A DNA stretch of 64,000 bases from Phenylobacterium sp. (GTDB lineage: Bacteria > Pseudomonadota > Alphaproteobacteria > Caulobacterales > Caulobacteraceae): positions 1-64,000 of the forward strand of contig NZ_JAUYAF010000051.1 of NCBI RefSeq assembly GCF_030693625.1, written 5' to 3'. Shown here one piece after another: positions 8,879 through 20,448 of this stretch; within the stretch, counting starts at the first letter, position 1; every line of letters starts with the position of its first letter. The notes beneath the pieces are model-generated. The model did not search any database. It saw only the letters and a program-made list of their open reading frames with translations, and was not told the origin of the DNA. The position numbers and the translations under genes were made by a program.

Positions 8879-9556
8879 ATGGTCCACCCGCTGGATCGAC
8901 CAGTGTGGAGCACGTTGAGCACCCGCCAGCGGGCCCTGGCCTTGGGCGATGAGAGGGCCCTGCGCTTCGAGCCGCGCTACAACGTGTTCGGCGCGGCGGC
9001 GGATGGGTCGCCGGAGAACCTGGCGGCGCTCGCCGAGTTGATCCCGGCGGATGGGACCCTGTGGGTGGTGGAGGCCGAGCCGTTCACGCCGCCGCCCGGC
9101 GTCGTGGTGCGGAAGGCCGCCGTCTGCGCCCAGATGGTCGCCGAGCGCCCCAGGCCGGGCGATCCGGACTTCGCCTTCGAGGACCTGACCGAGGCTGACG
9201 CCCCGCAGATGCTGGCCCTGGCCACCCTTACCGAGCCGGGGCCGTTCCTCGAGGCCACCCACCGGCTGGGCGCCTTCGTGGGGATCAAGCAGGACGGGCG
9301 GCTGGTGGCCATGGCGGGCGAGCGGATGCGTCCCGACGGCTTCACCGAGGTCAGCGGCGTCTGCACCCATCCCGACCATCGCGGGCGCGGCTACGCCGGG
9401 CGGCTGATGCGGGTGGCGGCCGGGCGGATCACAGCCCGCGGCGAGACGCCCTTCCTGCACTCCTACGCCAGCAATCTGGGCGCGATCAGCCTCTATGAGT
9501 CGCTGGGCTTCGTGATCCGCCGCGAAGTGACGGCGACGGTGCTGGCGAAAGCCTAG
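8879..9556 (+). CDS. GNAT-family N-acetyltransferase
   Basis: A protein of 225 residues starting MVHPLDRPVWSTLSTRQ, a start typical of a GNAT subgroup. The acetyl-CoA-binding motif VCTHPDHRGRGYAG lies in the C-terminal half and is followed by a SLYESLGF strand-helix. The acceptor substrate is unknown. It begins four bases after the crotonase stop, so it may ride on that transcript, but function does not link it to acyl-CoA catabolism. It ends convergently with eda, the two stop regions overlapping by four bases. Confidence 0.85.
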   Translation: MVHPLDRPVWSTLSTRQRALALGDERALRFEPRYNVFGAAADGSPENLAALAELIPADGTLWVVEAEPFTPPPGVVVRKAAVCAQMVAERPRPGDPDFAFEDLTEADAPQMLALATLTEPGPFLEATHRLGAFVGIKQDGRLVAMAGERMRPDGFTEVSGVCTHPDHRGRGYAGRLMRVAAGRITARGETPFLHSYASNLGAISLYESLGFVIRREVTATVLAKA

Positions 9557-10173
9557 GCGGCCTTGCCGAGCTGCGAGGCCGCGCGGGCCAAGTCCGTGAT
9601 CCGGCCCCAGTCTCCCGCGCGTACGGCGTCCATCGGCGCGACCCAGGAACCGCCGACGCAGATGACATTGGGCTGGGCCAGGTAGTCGTCGGCGTTCTCC
9701 AGGCTGACGCCCCCGGTGGGGCAGAACATAGCCTGGGGGAAGGGGCTGGCGAAGGCCTTGAGCGCGCCCACGCCGCCGACGATGTTGGCGGGGAAGAGCT
9801 TGAAGTGGGTGTACCCGGCGCGCAGGCCCCACATCAGTTCGGTGGCGGTGGCGATCCCGGGCAGCAGGGGCACCGGGCCGTCGAAGCCCTCGCCCTCAAT
9901 CAGGCCGGGGCTGACGCCGAACTTCGCGCCCGCATCGGCCACGGACTGGCGGGCCGAGGCGGTGGTGATGGTGCCGGCGCCCACCACCGCGCCCTCGACC
10001 TCACCGGCGATGCGGCGGATGGCTTCAAGGGCGGCCGGGGTGCGCAGGGTGACCTCCAGGGCGTAGAGCCCGCCCGCCACCAGCGCCTTGGCCAGGGGGA
10101 CCGCGTGGGCCTCTTCCTCGACGATCAGGACCGGGACGACCGGGGCGAGCTTGAGGATGTCCTGCAGGGTCAA
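9553..10173 (-). CDS. eda: 2-dehydro-3-deoxy-6-phosphogluconate (KDPG) aldolase
   Basis: Splits KDPG into pyruvate and glyceraldehyde 3-phosphate, the last step of the Entner-Doudoroff pathway. The 206-residue protein has the Schiff-base Lys125 in YTHFKLFPAN and the acid/base Glu40 in LEVTLRT, both family hallmarks. No ATG is available near the N-terminus; the start is the TTG at 10171-10173, which overlaps the stop of glk (TTGA) and has GGAAGG upstream. It is the last gene of a pgl-edd-glk-eda unit, so the lower and upper ED steps are made together. Confidence 0.93.
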   Translation of the reverse strand: MTLQDILKLAPVVPVLIVEEEAHAVPLAKALVAGGLYALEVTLRTPAALEAIRRIAGEVEGAVVGAGTITTASARQSVADAGAKFGVSPGLIEGEGFDGPVPLLPGIATATELMWGLRAGYTHFKLFPANIVGGVGALKAFASPFPQAMFCPTGGVSLENADDYLAQPNVICVGGSWVAPMDAVRAGDWGRITDLARAASQLGKAA

Positions 10174-11140
10174 AGCCGGTTTCCTTCCAACTGTTTCAGC
10201 GCCCGGGCCGAGCCCACCAGCGCTGCGTAGGGATGGACGATCAGGGAGGTGGGGATGTCGCGGGTATAGTCGGAAAGCCGGCCCTTGTCTTCGAACCGGC
10301 GGCGGAACTCACCGCTGTTGAGGCGGTCCACCATGCGCGGCGCGATGCCGCCCGAGACATAGACCCCGGCGCGGGCGCCGAAGGTCAGGGCCAGGTCGCC
10401 GGCCACCGAACCGAGGATGCCGCAGAAGCGGTCCAGGGTCTCGGCGCAGAGCGGATCGCCCGCCTGGCCGGCGGCGAACACCGCCTTCTCATCCGCCAGG
10501 CCGGTCTCGACGCCACGAATATCCCCCAGCGCCTTGTAGAGCTGGAACATGCCGCGGCCGGACAGAACCCGCTCGATGGAGACCCGTCGGTGGATCTTGC
10601 GCAGGCGCTCCAGCACCTGGGCCTCCAGCTCGTCATGGGGGGCGAAGGCGGCGTGGCCGCCTTCGGTGGCGATGGGCACGTCGCCCCGCTCCGAGCGGGC
10701 GAGCCCCGCGACCCCGAAGCCGGTGCCGGCGCCCAGGACCACGATAGGCGCGCCCTCGGCGCCCTTCATCACCGGCCCCAGAGGCTTGAGATCGTCGGCG
10801 CTCAGGGCCGGGGCGGCCATGGCCTGGGCGGCGAAATCGTTGATCAGCCGGGCCGCCTCGAAGGCGAAGGTCCCCACCAGCTCGCCCTCGGAAATCCGCC
10901 AGGCGAGGTTGGTGAACTCGATCTCGCCGTCCACCACCGGACCGGCCACCGCCAGGACGGCGCGCGGCGGACAACGACGGCCGACCGTGGTGTCCAGGTA
11001 CTGGCCGATCACCTCGCCCAGGGAGCCGAAGTCGGCGGCGGGATAGGTCTTCGGATGGCGGATGTGACCGGCGTCGTCCACCAGGGCGAGACGTGCGTTC
11101 GTGCCGCCGACGTCGCCGACGAGGCCTGTGTAGCTTGTTT

Positions 11141-11144
<4 letters not shown>
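10170..11144 (-). CDS. glk: Glucokinase
   Basis: Phosphorylates glucose with ATP to glucose 6-phosphate in the cytoplasm. This is a 324-residue bacterial glucokinase: the phosphate-binding motif [18 protein letters not shown] is at the N-terminus, [19 protein letters not shown] contains the sugar-binding loop, and [13 protein letters not shown] is the second phosphate loop. The ATG at 11142-11144 overlaps the edd stop by four bases, so translation is coupled. It supplies substrate for Zwf, encoded about 10 kb away. Confidence 0.94.
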
Positions 11145-12955
<1,811 letters not shown>

Positions 12956-12972
12956 GGGGAGTGCTCCTAGAC

Positions 12973-13647
12973 CTACGGCGTCCAGAGGACGCGCACAGGC
13001 GCTTTAGACTGTTTGAGGAAGGCGTGCACGGGCAGTCCCGAGCCGTTCTCGACGATGTCGCGCTTCGCCGCGCCGCGGATCAGCACCAGGGCCGAGCGGG
13101 CCGCCAGCAAGGCCGGCAAGGTGAGGCTGATGCGGGCCACCGGCGGCGAACCGACGCCGGCCGGAACGCCGATGACGAAGCGGCCGCCGGCCGGGTCCAG
13201 ACCGGCCGCCATCACCGGACTGCCGGGAATCAGGGAGGCGACGTGGCCATCCTCGCCCATCCCCAGGAACAGCATGTCGAAGGGGGCGAGGGCGCGGAGC
13301 TGGGGTTCGGCGATGTCGGCCGCCGCCTCGGGGCTGGGGGTGTTGGCGTAGAGGGGCAGGAAGGTGGCGGCCGCAGCCCGGCCCTGCAGCAGGCGCTCAC
13401 GGACCAGGCGCTCATTTGAGTCCGGCGACGTCATCGGCAGGAACCGGTCATCGGAAAGGCCCACCGTGACCCGGCCCCAGTCGAGGTCAGCGTCCCGCAG
13501 AGCGTCATAGACCGGCGCGGGCGACCGGCCGCCGGTGCCGATCAGGGTGGCGTGGCCGCGCAGGGCCAGGCCCGCCCTCAGGACGTCGGCCGTCGCGGCG
13601 GCCGCGGCGGCGGCCAGGGCGGCCTCGTCTGCGAAGGTTTCGATCAT
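12973..13647 (-). CDS. pgl: 6-phosphogluconolactonase
   Basis: Hydrolyses 6-phosphogluconolactone to 6-phosphogluconate. The 224-residue protein is of the SugarP_isomerase/Pgl type: [13 protein letters not shown] near residues 37-49, [21 protein letters not shown] in the middle, and the [19 protein letters not shown] signature. It is the first gene of the minus-strand ED unit, so the promoter should lie in the 147 bases shared with the divergent glycosyltransferase gene. Zwf, its usual operon partner in Caulobacter, is instead at 20686-22149. Confidence 0.93.
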   Translation of the reverse strand: MIETFADEAALAAAAAAATADVLRAGLALRGHATLIGTGGRSPAPVYDALRDADLDWGRVTVGLSDDRFLPMTSPDSNERLVRERLLQGRAAAATFLPLYANTPSPEAAADIAEPQLRALAPFDMLFLGMGEDGHVASLIPGSPVMAAGLDPAGGRFVIGVPAGVGSPPVARISLTLPALLAARSALVLIRGAAKRDIVENGSGLPVHAFLKQSKAPVRVLWTP

Positions 13648-13794
13648 CTCCCGCCCATAACGCGGCGCGGCCCGGTCGGATCAGAAAATCTGCGTCGCGC
13701 TGCGGAACTTTCTCGCGATCTCGAGGCCTATGTCTTTGCGGATTCTCCTGCACCGCAGAGCGATTCGACTCGCAACAGTCCAAGGATTGCCGCC

Positions 13795-14859
13795 ATGAGA
13801 ATCGCCCAGGTCCCGCCTCTGTATGAAGCGGTGCCTCCGCGGCTGTACGGCGGCACCGAGCGCGTGGTCTCCCACCTCACGGACGCACTTGTGCAACTGG
13901 GTCACGACGTGACCCTGTTCGCCAGCGCCGACGCCCGCACCAAGGCCAAGCTCGTCACCGTCCGCGATCAGGCCATCCGTCTGGATCCGGCGGTCCTGAA
14001 GAGCGACCTGGCCGCCCACATGTCGATGCTCTCGGAGGTCCGGCGCCGTGCGGACGATTTCGACGTCATTCACTTCCACACCGACATGGTCCACTTTCCC
14101 TTCTTCGAGGACGTGGCGAGCAAGACGATCACCACCCTGCATGGCCGCCTGGACCTGAAGGACCTGGCCGGGGTCTATGAGCGCTGGCCGCAGTATCCCC
14201 TGGTCTCCATCAGCGATGACCAGCGCCGGCCCCTGGCCTCGGCGAGTTGGGCCGGTACCGTGCACCACGGTATGACCGCAGACATCTATGAGTTCAGCGC
14301 CACGCCCAAGGGCTACCTGGCCTTCCTGGGTCGAATATCACCGGAGAAACGGCCGGACCGGGCCATCGCCATCGCCAAGAGTCTGGGCAAGACCCTCAAG
14401 ATCGCCGCCAAGGTGGACGCCGCCGACTTGCGCTACTTCCATGACAAGATTGAGCCCTTGATCCTGGGCGATCCGCTGATCGAGTTCGTGGGCGAGATCG
14501 GCGACGCCCACAAGTCGGAGTTCCTGGGCGGCGCCGACGCCCTGCTGTTTCCCATCGACTGGCCCGAACCCTTTGGCTTGGTGATGATCGAGGCGATGGC
14601 CTGCGGCACGCCGGTTGTGGCGTTTGCCTGCGGCTCCGTGCCCGAGGTGATCGAGCACGGTGTGACGGGCTTCATCGTGCGCACCGACGGGGAAGCCGTG
14701 CATGCGGCCCGCCAGGCCGCCAACCTGGACCGCCGGGAGGTGCGCCGCCAGTTCGAGCTGAAGTACTCCGCGACAGCGATGGCGCGGCGCTATCTCAACC
14801 TCTACGCCCGGCTGGGCGCGCCGCTCAGCCAGGCCTTCGCCGTCGCCGCAACCGCCTGA
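13795..14859 (+). CDS. GT4-family glycosyltransferase
   Basis: A 354-residue GT-B glycosyltransferase. The N-terminus MRIAQVPPLYEAVPPRLYGG and ERVVSHLTDALVQLGHDVTLF form the acceptor domain. The C-terminal donor domain shows GRISPEKRPDRAI and the E-x7-E-type motif WPEPFGLVMIEAMACGTPVV, followed by GSVPEVI. Start at ATG 13795, after AAGGATTGCC. It is 11 bases upstream of the glycogen-debranching-like gene and likely co-transcribed with it, so a role in building a glucan or glucoside is plausible; the product is not known. Confidence 0.87.
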   Translation: MRIAQVPPLYEAVPPRLYGGTERVVSHLTDALVQLGHDVTLFASADARTKAKLVTVRDQAIRLDPAVLKSDLAAHMSMLSEVRRRADDFDVIHFHTDMVHFPFFEDVASKTITTLHGRLDLKDLAGVYERWPQYPLVSISDDQRRPLASASWAGTVHHGMTADIYEFSATPKGYLAFLGRISPEKRPDRAIAIAKSLGKTLKIAAKVDAADLRYFHDKIEPLILGDPLIEFVGEIGDAHKSEFLGGADALLFPIDWPEPFGLVMIEAMACGTPVVAFACGSVPEVIEHGVTGFIVRTDGEAVHAARQAANLDRREVRRQFELKYSATAMARRYLNLYARLGAPLSQAFAVAATA

Positions 14860-14870
14860 GGCAAGAACAG

Positions 14871-17021
14871 ATGGACGATCTCGCACCGGCGCCAGGAGCC
14901 CCGGTCGAACATGGCGAGTCGGTCGAGCCCCGCACCCCGCATCGGCTGCATGCCCTGAAGGACAAGGACACCTTCGTGGTGGCCGATTCCTATGGCGACA
15001 TCCTGGGGGCGGGGGACGGCCTGTTCCACAACGACACGCGCATCCTGTCGCGGTTCCGCGTCCTTCTGGGCGACAAGCCGCCGTCGCTGCTGTCGGCGGC
15101 CATCGCGCAGGACAATGTGTTCTTCACCTTCAATGGCGCCAACCAGGCCCTGCCCTATCCGGGCGGGCCTATGGGACCGCCGGGCGTGCTGCACCTGGAG
15201 CGCAAGCGCTTCCTGTGGGAGGAGCGGCTTTACGAACGGATCACCTGCACCAACTACAGCCGCGACGTGGTGCTGTTGCCGCTCTCCATCGAGTTCGGCG
15301 CCGACTTCCAGGACATGTTTGAGGTGCGCGGCATGACGCGCGCCCGGCGCGGCCACATGCTGCCTCCGGTGCTCGACGGGCGCCGGGTGCGGTTCACCTA
15401 TGTCGGCCTGGACCAGATTGAGCGCGCCAGCGTCGTCGCCTTCTCCGATCCGCCTGGCCGGCTGACACCGGGCCGGGCGGACTTCATGTACTCCCTGGCG
15501 CCCGAAGGGCGGCTGGAGCTCTATCTCGAGATCGGCTCGACCGAGGCGCCGACACCCAGCCGCGAGCGATTCCGCGACGGCGCGGCGCGCGCTCGCTGGG
15601 ACATGCGCGCCCGGCGCCGGCACGGAGCGCGGATGCGCAGTTCGGGCCGCCTGTTCAATGAGTGGCTGGAAAAGTCGAGGGCCGACCTGGCCCTGCTCAC
15701 GACGCGCATGGAGACCGGGCCCTACCCCTATGCTGGCATTCCGTGGTTCTCCACCGCCTTTGGTCGCGACGCCATCATCACCGCGTGGCAAATCCTGTGG
15801 TTCGAGCCCTCCCTGGCCAAGGGCGTCCTCACCTACCTCGCCGCTCACCAGGCCGAGGAGATTTCCGCCTTCCGCGACTCCGCGCCCGGCAAGATCATGC
15901 ATGAGACCCGAAAGGGTGAAATGCCGGCCTTGGGCGAGGTGCCCTTCGGCCGCTATTACGGAGGGGTCGACACCACGCCGCTGTTCGTCGCCCTGGCCGG
16001 AGCCTATGCCGAGCGAACCGGCGACATGGCCTTGATCGACGACCTATGGCCGGCTCTGAAGGCCGCCACAGCCTGGATGGAGCACTTCGGCGACACCAAC
16101 GGAGATGGGCTGATCGACTATGCCCGCGGCCAGGAGAGCGGCCTGGCCAACCAGGGCTGGAAGGACAGCCAGGACAGCGTCTTCCACGCTGACGGCCGGT
16201 TCCCGAACGGGCCGATCGCCCTGGTGGAGGTGCAGGGCTACGCCTTCGCCGCCTACAAGGCCATGGCGCGCTTCGCCGGCCAGCGGGAGGATCTCGTCAG
16301 CCAGACGCGTTGGAGCGAACGGGCCGAGCACATCCGGGAGACGGTGGAGGACCGCTTCTGGATGGAGGACCAGCAGTTCTATGGCATCGCCATCGACGGC
16401 GACGGCGTCCTGTGCCGCACGCGAACCTCCAATCCCGGCCACCTGCTGTTCTGCGGCCTGCCATCACCGGAGCGCGCCGCCAAGGTGACGGAACAGCTGC
16501 TGTCCGCGCGGTTCGATTCAGGCTGGGGGGTGCGCACCCTGGCCACCGGCGAGGCCCGCTACAATCCGATGAGCTATCACAACGGCTCGGTCTGGCCGCA
16601 TGACACTGCGGTCTGCGCCATGGGCCTGTCGCGCTATGGGGAGCGTGACGGGGTGGTGAACCTGACCTCGGGCCTGTTCGAGACCGCCGCCAGCTTCGAG
16701 ATGCGGTTGCCGGAGCTGTTCTGCGGCTTTGGCCGCAACGCCGGCGAGCCGCCGGTGAACTATCCGGTGGCCTGCCTGCCCCAGGCCTGGGCGGCAGGGT
16801 CGGTGTTCATGATGCTGCAGGCCTGCCTGGGGATAGGCGTGAACGGCGCTGGCGGCGGTGTGGAGATCATCGACCCGCGCCTGCCCATCGGCATCGACGT
16901 CCTGGCGGTGGACGGCCTGCGGGTGGGCGAGGAGAAGGTGGACCTGCTGTTCGAACGGATTGGCGGCAAGATCGTGGTGCAGGCCAGAGGCCAGAGCCTG
17001 GTGCCGGTCAGGATTTGCTGA
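14871..17021 (+). CDS. Amylo-alpha-1,6-glucosidase/glycogen-debranching-like protein
   Basis: A protein of 716 residues with an N-terminal GDE_N-bis-type beta domain (about residues 25-240, beginning LKDKDTFVVADSYGDILGAG) and a C-terminal (alpha/alpha)6 barrel. The barrel holds TGPYPYAGIPWFSTAFGRDA, a typical substrate-pocket segment with a catalytic-type Asp, and MSYHNGSVWPHDTAVCA. Such enzymes hydrolyse alpha-1,6 branch points or related glucosides. No signal peptide is seen, so it should act in the cytoplasm. Its neighbours (GT4, GH15, OtsBA) suggest glucan/trehalose turnover. The natural substrate is not proven for this subfamily. Confidence 0.88.
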   Translation: MDDLAPAPGAPVEHGESVEPRTPHRLHALKDKDTFVVADSYGDILGAGDGLFHNDTRILSRFRVLLGDKPPSLLSAAIAQDNVFFTFNGANQALPYPGGPMGPPGVLHLERKRFLWEERLYERITCTNYSRDVVLLPLSIEFGADFQDMFEVRGMTRARRGHMLPPVLDGRRVRFTYVGLDQIERASVVAFSDPPGRLTPGRADFMYSLAPEGRLELYLEIGSTEAPTPSRERFRDGAARARWDMRARRRHGARMRSSGRLFNEWLEKSRADLALLTTRMETGPYPYAGIPWFSTAFGRDAIITAWQILWFEPSLAKGVLTYLAAHQAEEISAFRDSAPGKIMHETRKGEMPALGEVPFGRYYGGVDTTPLFVALAGAYAERTGDMALIDDLWPALKAATAWMEHFGDTNGDGLIDYARGQESGLANQGWKDSQDSVFHADGRFPNGPIALVEVQGYAFAAYKAMARFAGQREDLVSQTRWSERAEHIRETVEDRFWMEDQQFYGIAIDGDGVLCRTRTSNPGHLLFCGLPSPERAAKVTEQLLSARFDSGWGVRTLATGEARYNPMSYHNGSVWPHDTAVCAMGLSRYGERDGVVNLTSGLFETAASFEMRLPELFCGFGRNAGEPPVNYPVACLPQAWAAGSVFMMLQACLGIGVNGAGGGVEIIDPRLPIGIDVLAVDGLRVGEEKVDLLFERIGGKIVVQARGQSLVPVRIC

Positions 17022-17030
17022 AACAGGAGT

Positions 17031-17048
17031 AGTTCAAGCTTGAACTAA
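17031..17048. repeat. Perfect 18-bp palindrome between convergent genes
   Basis: TAGTTCAAGCTTGAACTA is perfectly self-complementary with no loop bases. It lies 9 bases after the debranching-like gene stop and 3 bases beyond the pyk stop, so it could be a terminator stem for either strand or a protein-binding site. Which one cannot be told from sequence. Confidence 0.55.
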
Positions 17049-17051
17049 ATC

Positions 17052-18473
17052 TCAGCGCTTGATCGGCGTATGGGCCAGCCGGAGGATATTGGCCGCGCCG
17101 GGCGAGCCCATGGGCAGGCCCGCCAGGATCAGGACCCGATGGCCGGGGGGCGCAAGGCCCATCTCGGTGGCGACAGCGACCGCCACCCGGGCCAGATCCT
17201 CGGGATCGGAAATCTCATCGACAACCCGAGCTTCCACGCCCCAGGCCAGGGACAGCCGGCGCGCGGTGGTCAGACGGGTGGTGAGCGCCAGGGTCGGCTG
17301 AAGCGGGCGTTCCCGCGACAGGCGCAGAGCCGTCTGGCCGGTGGTGGTGAAGGCCACCAGGCAGGCGGTGGAGGCGGCCTCGGCGGCACGGCGGGCGGCG
17401 GCCACCAAGGCGTCGGCGTCGGCGTCCTCCACCGGATATTCGGCGCGCATCAGCTCGGGCCAGCGCGGGTCGCGCTCCACCCGGGTGATGATGCGGTCCA
17501 TGATGGTCACCGCCTCCACCGGATACTGGCCGGCCGCGGTCTCGGCCGAGAGCATGACGGCGTCGGCGCCCTCATAGACCGCGCCCGCCACGTCGGAGGC
17601 CTCGGCGCGGGTGGGGGTGGGGGCGGAGATCATGCTCTCCAGCATCTGGGTGGCGACGATCACCGGGATCCCCCGGGTCCGCGCCGCGCGGATCAGGGAT
17701 TTCTGCACCACCGGCACGTCTTCCGGGTTCAGCTCGACGCCCAGGTCCCCGCGCGCCACCATGACCGCTTCGCAGAGGTCCAGGATCTCATCGAGGGCCT
17801 CCAGGGCGGCGGGCTTCTCGATCTTGGCCAGGACGCCGGCGCGGCCCTGCACGATCTGGCGCAGCTCGGCCATGTCGGAGGCGCGCTGCACGAAGGAGAG
17901 GGCCACCCAGTCGACACCCTGGGAGAGCGCGAAGTTGAGGTCCTCCAGGTCCTTGGGTGTCAGGGCGGGAATCGGGATGGCCAGGCCCGGCAGGTTCAGG
18001 CCCTTGTGGTCGGAGAGCGCCTCGCCCGCCACCACGACGGTGTCGGCGAAGTCAGGCCCGCACTTGCCGACCTTCAGCCGCACCTTGCCGTCGTCCAGCA
18101 GGATGTCGGCGCCGGGCTTCAGGGCCGCGAAGATCTCGGCATGGGGGACGCAGACGCGGGAGGCGTCGCCTTCGGCGGTCTTGCGGTCCAGGCGAAAGTC
18201 CTGCCCCACCTTCAGCCGCACCCGACCGTCGGCGAATTCACCCAGCCGCAGCTTGGGGCCCTGCAGGTCGGCCAGCACTGCCAGGGGACGGCCCACCAGG
18301 GCCTCCACGGCGCGGACATTGGCGATCGTGCGGGCGTGGTCCTCATGGTCGCCGTGGCTGAAATTCACACGGAACACGTCGGCGCCGGCTTCCGCGAGCG
18401 CCCGGATCTGAACGGCGTCGCGGCTGGCGGGGCCAAGCGTCGCAACAATGCGGGCGCGTCGGGCGCGGATCAT
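17052..18473 (-). CDS. pyk: Pyruvate kinase
   Basis: Converts phosphoenolpyruvate and ADP to pyruvate and ATP. The 473-residue protein starts MIRARRARIVATLGPASRD, with VFRVNFSHGDHEDH, LADLQGPKLRLG and the active-site segment VLAKIEKPAALEALDEIL followed by VMVARGDLGVELNPEDVP. The long open frame upstream is not coding in this family, so the ATG at 18471-18473 is used. It is divergent from the GH15 gene and convergent with the debranching-like gene. It completes the ED/lower glycolytic flow in this region. Confidence 0.95.
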   Translation of the reverse strand: MIRARRARIVATLGPASRDAVQIRALAEAGADVFRVNFSHGDHEDHARTIANVRAVEALVGRPLAVLADLQGPKLRLGEFADGRVRLKVGQDFRLDRKTAEGDASRVCVPHAEIFAALKPGADILLDDGKVRLKVGKCGPDFADTVVVAGEALSDHKGLNLPGLAIPIPALTPKDLEDLNFALSQGVDWVALSFVQRASDMAELRQIVQGRAGVLAKIEKPAALEALDEILDLCEAVMVARGDLGVELNPEDVPVVQKSLIRAARTRGIPVIVATQMLESMISAPTPTRAEASDVAGAVYEGADAVMLSAETAAGQYPVEAVTIMDRIITRVERDPRWPELMRAEYPVEDADADALVAAARRAAEAASTACLVAFTTTGQTALRLSRERPLQPTLALTTRLTTARRLSLAWGVEARVVDEISDPEDLARVAVAVATEMGLAPPGHRVLILAGLPMGSPGAANILRLAHTPIKR

Positions 18474-18600
18474 CTGGTCAGCCTGCCAAATCGCGTTGCG
18501 TCGAATAGTTCGATGCTTATCAAAAGACCACCATGCGGTCAGGGCGCAACTGAAGCGGGTCCGTCGCGAATCGAACACAAAGGTCGAGGATTCGGAGCAT

Positions 18601-20388
18601 ATGACCCAGACTCTCGACCTGTTTCCCATCGGCAACTGCGCGGCCAGCGCCCTTATCGACCGTTCCGGGCGATTCGTCTGGGCCTGCACGCCGCGCGTGG
18701 ACGGCGATCCGACCTTCTGCGCCCTGCTGTCGGGGGAGAAGTCGGAGGAACAGGGCTTCTGGTCGATCGAAGTCGACGACATGGCCAGCGTCCGCCAGCA
18801 CTATGTCCGCAACACCCCGATCCTGGTCACCGAGATCACCGACAAGTCCGGCGCCGTGGTGGAGATCATCGACTTCGCCCCGCGCTACCGGCAGTTCGGG
18901 CGGGTCTACCGGCCCATGGCCTTCGTGCGGAAGATCCGTCCGATAAGCGGCACGCCCCGCATCCGGGTGCGCATGCGGCCGATGGTGAACTGGGGCGAGG
19001 CGCCGGCGACGATCACCACCGGCTCCAACCACCTGCGCTATGTGGGCGGCGAGATGACCCTGCGGCTGACCACCGAGGCGTCGGTGTCGCACATCCGCGA
19101 CGAGCGGCTGTTTCGGCTGGAGGAGCCGTTCTCCATGTTCCTCGGCCCCGACGAGGGGTTCGACGCCGACGTGGCCGCCACCACCGAGCGGATGCTGACC
19201 GAGACCACCCACTATTGGCGCGCCTGGGTGAGGACCCTGTCGGTGCCCCTGGAATGGCAGGAGGCGGTGATCCGCGCCGCCATCACCCTGAAGCTCTGCG
19301 CCCATGAGGAGACCGGCGCGATCGTCGCGGCCCTGACCACCTCGATCCCCGAGCACGAGGGCAGTCAGCGCAACTGGGACTATCGCTACTGCTGGCTGCG
19401 GGACGCCTATTATGTGGTCCAGGCCCTGAACAGGCTGGGCGCGGCGGACCTGCTGGAAAACTACCTGGTCTATCTGCGCAACGTCATCGACACCGCCCAG
19501 GGCGGCCATGTGCAGCCGTTGTATGGCGTCGGGCTGGAGCCGTCCCTGGTGGAGCGCTTCGCCGACCACCTGCCGGGCTATCGCGGCATGGGGCCGGTGC
19601 GGGTGGGCAACCAGGCGCACGAGCATCTGCAGCACGACGTCTACGGCCAGATCGTGCTCTCCACCGTCCAGGCCTTCTTCGACCAGCGCCTGCTCCGGCC
19701 GGCGACGGTGGAGGACTTCCGCGACCTGGAGCCGGTGGGGGATCGGGCCTTCGAACTGCACGACCAGCCCGACGCCTCGCTCTGGGAGTTCCGCGGCCGG
19801 GAGAACGTCCACACCTATTCGGCGGTGATGTGCTGGGCGGCCTGCGACCGGCTGGGCAATGCGGCCCGGCAGCTGGGCCTGATGGAGCGGGCCGACTTCT
19901 GGAACGGCCGCGCGGCCAAGGTGCGCGAGACCATCGAAACCGGAGCCTACAACGAGACGCTCGGCCGCTTCGCCGCCACCTTCGGCGGCGACGAACTGGA
20001 CGCCTCCCTGCTGCAGCTGGTGGACGTGCGCTTCGTGTCGCCCGAGGACCCGCGCATGGCCGCCACCATCAAGGCGGTGGAGGACGGCCTGCGGCGGGGG
20101 CCCTACATGCTGCGCTACGCCGTTCCCGACGACTTCGGCGAGCCCAAGACCGCCTTCAACATCTGCACCTTCTGGCTGATCGAGGTGCTGCACATGTCGG
20201 GCCGCACCGAGGAGGCGCGCGAGCTGTTCGAGGAGATGCTGGGCCGCCGTACGGCGGCTGGCCTGCTGTCGGAGGACATCACCCTGGATGGGGCGGAGCT
20301 GTGGGGCAACTACCCGCAGACCTACTCCCTGGTGGGGCTGATCAACTGCGCCAACATGCTCAGCCGCCCCTGGACCAGCGTGCGGTGA
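18601..20388 (+). CDS. Glycoside hydrolase family 15 protein (glucoamylase/trehalase-like)
   Basis: A 595-residue protein with an N-terminal beta-sandwich domain of the trehalase-like type (residues 1 to about 220) and an (alpha/alpha)6 GH15 catalytic domain. The motifs QRNWDYRYCWLRDAYYVVQAL and, near the C-terminus, LLSEDITLDGAELWGNYPQT match the two catalytic-acid regions of the family. GH15 enzymes release glucose from alpha-glucans or split trehalose. No signal peptide is visible. The ATG at 18601 is the first one giving a family-like N-terminus. With otsB-otsA and the debranching enzyme nearby, an intracellular role in trehalose or glucan turnover is likely. Confidence 0.9.
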   Translation: MTQTLDLFPIGNCAASALIDRSGRFVWACTPRVDGDPTFCALLSGEKSEEQGFWSIEVDDMASVRQHYVRNTPILVTEITDKSGAVVEIIDFAPRYRQFGRVYRPMAFVRKIRPISGTPRIRVRMRPMVNWGEAPATITTGSNHLRYVGGEMTLRLTTEASVSHIRDERLFRLEEPFSMFLGPDEGFDADVAATTERMLTETTHYWRAWVRTLSVPLEWQEAVIRAAITLKLCAHEETGAIVAALTTSIPEHEGSQRNWDYRYCWLRDAYYVVQALNRLGAADLLENYLVYLRNVIDTAQGGHVQPLYGVGLEPSLVERFADHLPGYRGMGPVRVGNQAHEHLQHDVYGQIVLSTVQAFFDQRLLRPATVEDFRDLEPVGDRAFELHDQPDASLWEFRGRENVHTYSAVMCWAACDRLGNAARQLGLMERADFWNGRAAKVRETIETGAYNETLGRFAATFGGDELDASLLQLVDVRFVSPEDPRMAATIKAVEDGLRRGPYMLRYAVPDDFGEPKTAFNICTFWLIEVLHMSGRTEEARELFEEMLGRRTAAGLLSEDITLDGAELWGNYPQTYSLVGLINCANMLSRPWTSVR

Positions 20389-20448
20389 CCGGCTGGCTGA
20401 GTGAATCCTTTTCCCGCCGGGGGCGTTAGACCCTCGCAGGAGCGCCCC

